A stretch of 64,000 bases of DNA from CBDFHV01 sp965247705 (GTDB lineage: Bacteria > Pseudomonadota > Alphaproteobacteria > Rhodospirillales > CAMCUA01), in NCBI GenBank assembly GCA_965247705.1, contig CBDFHV010000084.1, forward strand, positions 248,001-312,000, written 5' to 3'. The translations under genes were made by a program, and so were the position numbers. The notes under the pieces are model-generated. The model was given only the letters and a program-made list of their open reading frames with translations, was not told the DNA's origin and made no database searches. Below are positions 58,432-64,000 of this stretch, piece after piece (the stretch's first letter is position 1; each line of letters begins with the position of its first letter).

Positions 58432-59142
58432 TCAGGAATCCGAGTTTCCAAGCCGGCTCAGCAGGGCCCGCGCCTGGGTTCGGCAGCCGCGGGCGGCCAT
58501 CCAGGCAATGGCCATCTTGTCGGACTCGAAGGGTTGCGCGGCAATATTCAGTTTGACGCGGACGATCCGCGAACCGAGGCGCAACTTGTAGGTGGTCCCG
58601 TCCGTCAGCGGTACGCTCGTTGGCCATTCGAGTTCGCTGCTGCCCCGCGGCCACTGAATCGTCGACCGCCGCCCGTTGACAATGATGGTCAGCTTTGCCG
58701 AATGGGTGTCCCTGGCGCGCCACAACGCCGCTTCCTTCGCCGGGGCGCATTGGGCTCCGGACCGTGCCGCATTGATCAGCCAGGGCGACGGCGGACCCTC
58801 CCGCGCATCGCCGCGCATGGCGCCGATCGCGGCCGAGTGGGTGCCTTGGCCCGAAATCAGCTTCGCCATGGCAGCGCCAAAGGAGCCGCCCGAGGTGCCC
58901 GTTGCGCTGCCGATCGCACCGCTATAGGGGCCGACCAGCGTCAGCACCGCCCCGGCAGGATCGACCACGGTGACGGACGCGCCCGCCAATAGAGTCACCT
59001 CTTGCGCATCGGCGACGACGGCGCCCGGCGCCAGGCTGGAAGCGGTAGATGCGATAACAACGAACTGTCCGGCAAGGGCCGAAGTGGTGACTGCCGCGGC
59101 AACGACGGCCGTTGCGGCCACGCTCCAAATCCTCCCCGTCAT
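58432..59142 (-). CDS. Secreted hypothetical protein coupled to the CHASE2 cyclase
   Basis: A 236-residue protein from the ATG at 59142 with a signal peptide (TGRIWSVAATAVVAAAVTTS, cleavage near ALAGQ). The mature N-half is Ala/Gly/Val-rich with a FecR-like feel (AQEVTLLAGASVTVVDPAGA). The C-half has WPRGSSELEWPTSVPLTDGT and an Arg/Cys-rich end. No firm family. Genes of this kind beside CHASE2 cyclases suggest a periplasmic partner or ligand of the CHASE2 sensor; that is inference from position only. Confidence 0.8.
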   Translation of the reverse strand: MTGRIWSVAATAVVAAAVTTSALAGQFVVIASTASSLAPGAVVADAQEVTLLAGASVTVVDPAGAVLTLVGPYSGAIGSATGTSGGSFGAAMAKLISGQGTHSAAIGAMRGDAREGPPSPWLINAARSGAQCAPAKEAALWRARDTHSAKLTIIVNGRRSTIQWPRGSSELEWPTSVPLTDGTTYKLRLGSRIVRVKLNIAAQPFESDKMAIAWMAARGCRTQARALLSRLGNSDS

Positions 59143-59214
59143 CGGACCCCTCCCGGTGGCTGACACAGGGTTACAGTATAGGTCTGGTGGCCTATGGGAG
59201 CAGCCGGTATTTGC

Positions 59215-60117
59215 CTAAGCGTGTTTGCCCCGCCGGGTTTCCGATCGGGTGGTGAGTATCACCGCGCTGAAGATCACCAAGCCGCCGATCCAGGTCCAGG
59301 CGTCGGGGAACTCGTGGAACAGCACGAATCCCAGGGCGGCGGCGAACAGCAGCTTGGCGAACTCGAAGGGCATTACGGAGGCCGCGTCGGCGATGGACAG
59401 GGCCCGGGCGAGGGCGAACTGATAGAACGTGGCGCAGGCGGCGACGCCAATCAGCCAGGGAACGGTCTCCAGCGCCGGAAGGCGCCAGAAGAACGCGGCG
59501 GGGATCAGGGATATGGGCGTCATCAGCAAGATCTGCATCGACACGATGGTGACCGGCGACTCGGTGCGCGACAGGCTCTTCACTAACAACACGCCGGCGG
59601 CGACGAACGCGGCGCCGGCCAGCATGACCATGGACAGGGGCGACACCACCGTCACCCCGGGGCGCAGGATGATGACCGCGCCTGCGAACCCCACGGCGAC
59701 GCCCAGCCAGCGCCGGGCGCCGACGCCTTCGCCCAGGAACAGGGCGGCCCCGGCGGTGGCGAACAGGGGCGCGGTGAAGGTCAGGGCGGTCATGTCGGCG
59801 ATCGGCATCGAGGCGAACCCCGAGAACCAGCACAGCGTGGCCAGGACACTGGTGGTGGCGCGGAGCGCATGGGTGCCCAGCCGCCGGGTGCGCAGGGTGC
59901 CCAGGCCGCGGCGCAGCAGCACCGGCGCGATGATGAAGAGGCCGAAGGCGTTGCGGAAAAAGGCGACCTCGAAAGGATGGACGTCGGTGGTGGCGTAGCG
60001 CAGGCAGATGGCGACGATGGTAAAGCTGAAGCCGCCCAGCACCATCCACGCCGCCGCCCTGACCGGCGCCGGCAGTCCTTCGAGGCGCGCTCGCAGCGGC
60101 TGAAACGGGGACGGCAT
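59215..60117 (-). CDS. EamA/DMT-family transporter
   Basis: A 300-residue carrier from the ATG at 60117, with ten predicted helices in two EamA repeats. FRNAFGLFIIAPVLLRR, MTALTFTAPLFATAGAALFLGEGVGARRW and SVMPFEFAKLLFAAALGFVLF are typical of the family. The frame stays open upstream, but that part overlaps the leader of the divergent ABC-F gene and is not protein-like. The substrate is unknown. Confidence 0.91.
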   Translation of the reverse strand: MPSPFQPLRARLEGLPAPVRAAAWMVLGGFSFTIVAICLRYATTDVHPFEVAFFRNAFGLFIIAPVLLRRGLGTLRTRRLGTHALRATTSVLATLCWFSGFASMPIADMTALTFTAPLFATAGAALFLGEGVGARRWLGVAVGFAGAVIILRPGVTVVSPLSMVMLAGAAFVAAGVLLVKSLSRTESPVTIVSMQILLMTPISLIPAAFFWRLPALETVPWLIGVAACATFYQFALARALSIADAASVMPFEFAKLLFAAALGFVLFHEFPDAWTWIGGLVIFSAVILTTRSETRRGKHA

Positions 60118-60240
60118 GGTCCGCCTATAGCCTTCGCCACGGCGGACCGCCAGCCGGGATATCCCTAGTCCTGGCTCTTGCGGCGCGGGCTCGGAGACCG
60201 TAACTGGATCGGCCATAGAGGCTTCCGCCGGAATCATTCG

Positions 60241-62040
60241 ATGGTGCCACCGCTCCTGTCGCTGCAAGGCGTGACCGCCGGATTCGGCGGCGAGCCCCTG
60301 TTCGCGGACCTTACCCTGCATATCGGCTCGTCCGAGCGCATGTGCCTGGTCGGCCGCAACGGCAGCGGCAAGTCCACCCTGTTGCGGATCCTGGCCGGCC
60401 ATATGGAAGCCGATCGGGGGCAACGGTCCGTGCGGGCAGGCGCCCGCGTCGCCTATGTGGCGCAGGAGCCGGACCTGGCCGGCTTCGCGACCGTCGGCGA
60501 TTATGTCCGCGCGGGGTTGGGAGGGTTGGTGTCGGAGGCGTTCCACAAGGCGGAACCGCTGCTGGAAGCGCTGCGGCTTTCCCCGGACGCGTCGACAACG
60601 GCCTTGTCCGGCGGCGAAGCGCGCCGGGCGGCGCTGGCGCGGGCCCTGGCCGGCGAACCGGACCTTCTGCTGTTGGACGAACCCACCAACCACTTGGACT
60701 TGCCGGCGATCGAGTGGCTGGAACAAACCCTCGACGTCTTTCCCGGGGCGGTTATTGTCGTCAGCCATGACCGGGTCTTTCTCGATCACCTGTCGCGGGT
60801 CACCCTGTGGCTTGACCGGGGGCGGCTGCGGCGCATGAACGGTTCCTTCGGCGGGTTCGAGGAATGGTCCGAGACCCTTCTGGCCCAGGAGCAACAGGCG
60901 ACGCGCAAGCTGGACCGGCGCCTTGGCGCGGAAACCCGCTGGCTGCACAAGGGCGTCACCGCGCGCCGCAAGCGCAACCAGGGCCGCCTCCGCCGGCTGA
61001 TGGAGATGCGGGCCGAGCGGCGGCGGATTCTGGGACTCCCGGGCCGGGTTCGCCTGCGACCGGAAGCCGCCGCGACCTCCGGCCGTCTGGTCATCGAGGC
61101 CCAGGACGTCACCAAGTCCCTCGGCGGTCGCGCCGTGATCGAGGGGTTTTCGTCCCGCGTTCTACGTGGTGACCGGATCGGCCTTATCGGCCCCAACGGG
61201 GCCGGCAAGACCACCCTTTTGCGCCTTCTGATCGGCGATCTGGCGCCCGATTCCGGCACCGTGCGCCTGGGGACGAGCCTTAAAGCGGCCTATTTGGACC
61301 AGAACCGGGCGGACCTGCCGGGCAATCTTACGGTGCGGGAGACCCTGTGCGAACGGGGCGGCGATCATGTGGTGGTGGCCGGCCGCTCGCGCCATGTGGT
61401 GTCCTATTTGGAGGACTTCCTGTTCGCGCCGTCCCAGGCCAATTCACCGGTCAGCGCCCTTTCGGGAGGCGAGCGCAACCGGCTTCGCCTGGCCCGGGCG
61501 CTGGCCCGGCCGTCCAACCTTCTGGTGCTGGACGAGCCCACCAACGATCTGGACATGGAGACCCTGGACGTCCTCCAGGAGACCATCGCGGATTACAACG
61601 GCACCGTGCTGCTGGTCAGTCACGACCGGGACTTCCTGGATCGGGTGGTGACCTCGGTCATCGCGCTCGACGGGGCGGGCGGCATCGTGGAATACGCCGG
61701 CGGCTACAACGATTACCTCGCCCAGCGCCCGCCCCCGGCCGCCGACCAGGCCCCGCCGCCCAAGCGGGACAAGCCACCGGCAACGGTACCCCGGCAACAA
61801 CGCAAGCTCAGCTACAAGCACCAGCGGGCGCTGGAGATTCTTCCCGGGCGGATCGCGGCGCTGGAGGCCAATGTCGCAATTCTGGAAACCCGTCTCGCCG
61901 ATCCCAAACTCTACCGGCAGGACCCCACGGCATTCGCCAAGGAGACGGCAGCCCTGGAGGAAGCGCAAATCCGTTTGGCAACCGCCGAAGAAGAATGGCT
62001 GGAGGCGGCGAGCCTGCAGGAATCCCTCGACGCGGGCTGA
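60241..62040 (+). CDS. ABC-F family ATPase (Uup-like)
   Basis: A 599-residue cytoplasmic protein with two ABC domains and no membrane segment. Domain 1: GRNGSGKST, LSGGEARRAALARALA, LLLLDEPTNHLD. A charged inter-domain linker is at about 210-280 (TRKLDRRLGAETRWLHKGVT, ARRKRNQGRLRRLMEMRAER). Domain 2: GPNGAGKTT, LSGGERNRLRLARAL, LVLDEPTNDLD. The C-terminal coiled coil (about 525-599) is as in Uup. Such proteins act on ribosomes or, for Uup, are linked to DNA/ribosome maintenance. The ATG at 60241 is the chosen start. Confidence 0.93.
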   Translation: MVPPLLSLQGVTAGFGGEPLFADLTLHIGSSERMCLVGRNGSGKSTLLRILAGHMEADRGQRSVRAGARVAYVAQEPDLAGFATVGDYVRAGLGGLVSEAFHKAEPLLEALRLSPDASTTALSGGEARRAALARALAGEPDLLLLDEPTNHLDLPAIEWLEQTLDVFPGAVIVVSHDRVFLDHLSRVTLWLDRGRLRRMNGSFGGFEEWSETLLAQEQQATRKLDRRLGAETRWLHKGVTARRKRNQGRLRRLMEMRAERRRILGLPGRVRLRPEAAATSGRLVIEAQDVTKSLGGRAVIEGFSSRVLRGDRIGLIGPNGAGKTTLLRLLIGDLAPDSGTVRLGTSLKAAYLDQNRADLPGNLTVRETLCERGGDHVVVAGRSRHVVSYLEDFLFAPSQANSPVSALSGGERNRLRLARALARPSNLLVLDEPTNDLDMETLDVLQETIADYNGTVLLVSHDRDFLDRVVTSVIALDGAGGIVEYAGGYNDYLAQRPPPAADQAPPPKRDKPPATVPRQQRKLSYKHQRALEILPGRIAALEANVAILETRLADPKLYRQDPTAFAKETAALEEAQIRLATAEEEWLEAASLQESLDAG

Positions 62041-62121
62041 ACGGTGTCCGTGCCCGGCCCGTTGTTTCGGCCGCGTCGGGGCACTACGGTCACGGTTCGA
62101 CCGGGAAGGCGCGACAGTGCC

Positions 62122-63111
62122 ATGAAACTGGCGACCCTGAAGGCCGGCGGGCGGGACGGAACCCTGGCGGTGGTCTCGCGAGATCTCAACCGCGCCGTGA
62201 CCGTGCCCGACGTGGCGCCGACCCTGCAGGCGGCCCTAGATGACTGGGCCGAGGCGGTGGGTCCGTTGCGATCGGTCTATCGGTTGCTCAACCAGGGAAA
62301 GGCCGCCGGCGCCCGGCCCTTCGACCCGGCACAGGCCCATTCCCCCCTGCCCCGGGCGTACCAGTTCCTGGACGGCTCGGCCTACGTCCATCACATCGAG
62401 CGGGTGCACCGCTCTCGCGGGCTGGAGATGCCGGAACGGTTCTGGACCGAGCCCTGCATGTACCAGACCGGCTCCGACAGCTTCGCCGGGCCTTGCGATC
62501 CCATGCTGGCCGCCGACGAGGCGTGGGGCCTGGACCTCGAGGCCGAACTGGCGGTGGTGACCGACGACGTGCCCATGGGCATCGACGCCACCGCGGCGCG
62601 CGACCACATCAAGCTGGTCATGTTGCTGAACGATTTCAGCCTGCGGCATCTGATCGTGGCCGAAAAGGCGAAGAACCTGGGGTTCATCCAGTGCAAACCC
62701 ACCTCGGCCTTCTCGCCGGTGGCGGTGACGCCGGACGACCTGGGCGCGGCCTGGGACGGCGGGCGGGTCAACCTGCCCCTGGTGACCCACCTGAACGGCA
62801 AGCCTTTCGGTGCCGTCGACGCCGGCGCCGACATGGTGTTCGACTTCGGGGACCTGATCGCCCACGCAGCGAAAACCCGGCGCCTGTGCGCCGGCACCAT
62901 CGTCGGCTCCGGTCCCGTGTCGGGGCGCGGCCACGACGACATCTGCGCCGCCATCGCCGAGAAACGCATCCACGAGGCCGAAGACCACGGCGAGGCCAAG
63001 ACTGCGTTCCTGAAGTTCGGCGATCGGGTGCGCATCGAGATGTTCGACCAAGCAGGCGACAGCGTTTTCGGCGCCATCGATCAGGCCGCGGCCCCCTACG
63101 AAGGATCGTAG
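62122..63111 (+). CDS. Fumarylacetoacetate hydrolase (FAH)-family protein
   Basis: A 329-residue metal-dependent C-C hydrolase/isomerase/decarboxylase. It has the N-terminal MKLATLKAGGRDGTLAVVSR, FLDGSAYVHHIERVHRSRG and the metal-site ExE pattern LDLEAELAVVTDDVP, with GFIQCKPTSAFSPVAVTPDDLG and CAGTIVGSGPVSGRG. The length and N-terminus match the FAH group seen near aromatic or hydroxyproline catabolic genes. The start at 62122 is preceded by GGGAAGG at a long spacing. The substrate is unknown. It is 81 bp after the ABC-F gene. Confidence 0.9.
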   Translation: MKLATLKAGGRDGTLAVVSRDLNRAVTVPDVAPTLQAALDDWAEAVGPLRSVYRLLNQGKAAGARPFDPAQAHSPLPRAYQFLDGSAYVHHIERVHRSRGLEMPERFWTEPCMYQTGSDSFAGPCDPMLAADEAWGLDLEAELAVVTDDVPMGIDATAARDHIKLVMLLNDFSLRHLIVAEKAKNLGFIQCKPTSAFSPVAVTPDDLGAAWDGGRVNLPLVTHLNGKPFGAVDAGADMVFDFGDLIAHAAKTRRLCAGTIVGSGPVSGRGHDDICAAIAEKRIHEAEDHGEAKTAFLKFGDRVRIEMFDQAGDSVFGAIDQAAAPYEGS

Positions 63112-63223
63112 GCGGGATCACACTCCTTGGTCGGCCGCCAGCGACGGGAGTTCGGAAGGGGATTTATGTCCCATTGCGCACCGTCCGTGCGACGTCGCGT
63201 ACGAGATCTCCTGCTCCTTGGTT

Positions 63224-64000
63224 TTAGCTCTGGAACCAGACATCCGGCGGGGTGTGGCCTTCGGGCAAGGGGTCGGTGGGATCCAGTCCGTACTGCATGA
63301 TCCCCGTGACCCAGGCCTGCCCGGCGGTGGTCGAAATAACAGCCGGTTCGGCGCCGACGGTCGTGATCGCCACGATTTCGGCGAAGAAACGGGTGCCGAA
63401 CGCGGATTCGTGGACGAACGCCTCACCCGCGCCGATGAGGCCGTTGGCGTGGAGGAGCGCAAGACGGGCCGCGGTGCCCGTTCCACACGGCGAGCGATCG
63501 AGGCGCCCATTGCCGCAGGCCACCGCGTTGCGGGCGTGCAACTGCCCGTCCCGGCGTTCGATCGGGCCGGCGAACAGAACATTGGCGATGCCGCGAATGC
63601 GTCCTTCGGTGGGGTGGACCACTTCGAACTGCGCGTTGCAGGCGGTACGGATCGCAAGCCCGGCTTGGGCGATGTCGTGAGCCTCGTCGGCGCTGACGGC
63701 GAACCCGAGGCTCCCGGCGTCGACGATGGCGTAGAAAATACCGCCGTAGGCGATGTCGATGTGCACCATGCCGAGACCCGGGACATCGAGGATGCGCTGG
63801 CCGCCCCAGATGAAGGCGGGCACGTGGGTGAGCCGTACCGCCTCGACCTTGCCGTCCCGGCATCGGCAACGGGCCTCGATCAGGCCGGCTGGCGCTTCCA
63901 TCACCAGGCGCGTTTCCGGCTCGACCATCGGCACTATGCCGCTTTCCAGCACCACGGTCGCGACGCATATCGCGTTCGATCCGGACATGGCCGGATACTT
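63224..64000 (-). CDS. Proline-racemase-family enzyme (hydroxyproline epimerase-like), 5' end beyond window
   Basis: The frame is open to the edge, reading KYPAMSGSNAICVATVVLES, so the start and roughly the first 80 residues lie outside; the family is about 330-345 residues. The first active-site position is Ser (MSGSN in place of MCGHG), while the second is Cys (RSPCGTGTAARLA). The Ser/Cys pairing is associated with hydroxyproline epimerases and related activities rather than proline racemase (Cys/Cys). Other blocks are GMVHIDIAYGGIFYAIVDA and ESAFGTRFFAEI. The 112-bp gap to the FAH-family gene is convergent. Confidence 0.9.
   Translation of the reverse strand, partial: KYPAMSGSNAICVATVVLESGIVPMVEPETRLVMEAPAGLIEARCRCRDGKVEAVRLTHVPAFIWGGQRILDVPGLGMVHIDIAYGGIFYAIVDAGSLGFAVSADEAHDIAQAGLAIRTACNAQFEVVHPTEGRIRGIANVLFAGPIERRDGQLHARNAVACGNGRLDRSPCGTGTAARLALLHANGLIGAGEAFVHESAFGTRFFAEIVAITTVGAEPAVISTTAGQAWVTGIMQYGLDPTDPLPEGHTPPDVWFQS

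Overview
The window is high-GC DNA (about two thirds G+C by eye) with dense, often overlapping genes. Gene content suggests an alphaproteobacterium, probably Rhodospirillales-like: DUF1491 and DUF6460 proteins, 3-hydroxybutyrate dehydrogenase, GTG/TTG starts, many ATGA or GTGA overlaps and short palindromic intergenic repeats. The lineage is inference. I saw no tRNA, rRNA, CRISPR array, prophage or replication origin.

1-6.1 kb (minus strand): an EF-hand protein, an ECF sigma factor, its probable anti-sigma factor, a membrane fusion protein and an RND efflux permease (cut by the window edge). They look like one ancestral operon, now split by a 319-bp MITE-like element and a complete 1,596-bp IS1380-family element that share a CTAG site.

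6.1-15.3 kb: a cyanophycin-synthetase-like ATP-grasp protein with a shrunken Mur-ligase domain lacking the P-loop, translationally coupled to a D-2-hydroxyacid dehydrogenase; a class II aldolase; small ORFs; a TauE/SafE exporter beside a SelA-like PLP enzyme; and a secreted TPR-CHAT (caspase-like) protein with its own terminator.

15.6-28 kb: a hybrid histidine kinase with an AT-rich upstream region, then an accessory-looking catabolic cluster: two RraA-like proteins, a VOC protein, an aldo/keto reductase, an SDR without the usual catalytic Tyr, an oligopeptide-type ABC importer without ATPases, and an amidohydrolase.

27.7-43 kb: nucleoside and pyrimidine use. An eight-gene minus-strand operon (BMP-family binding protein, ATPase, two permeases, cytidine deaminase, purine nucleoside phosphorylase, deoxyribose-phosphate aldolase, thymidine phosphorylase) faces a periplasmic 5'-nucleotidase. 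Then come two dehydrogenases, an MFS carrier, and a dihydropyrimidinase with an N-carbamoyl-amino-acid hydrolase.

43-49.4 kb: DUF6460 protein, a YqaE/Pmp3 gene interrupted by a 1,414-bp IS3-family element, an OmpR-type regulator, and a kinase / receiver / HPt phosphorelay set.

49.4-64 kb: Ldh-family dehydrogenase, frameshifted SDR, larB-larE-larC for the nickel-pincer cofactor (no larA in the window), a shortened host-attachment-family ORF, two EamA transporters, DUF1491, universal stress protein, a CHASE2 nucleotide cyclase with a secreted partner, an ABC-F ATPase, an FAH-family hydrolase and a proline-racemase-family enzyme running off the right edge.
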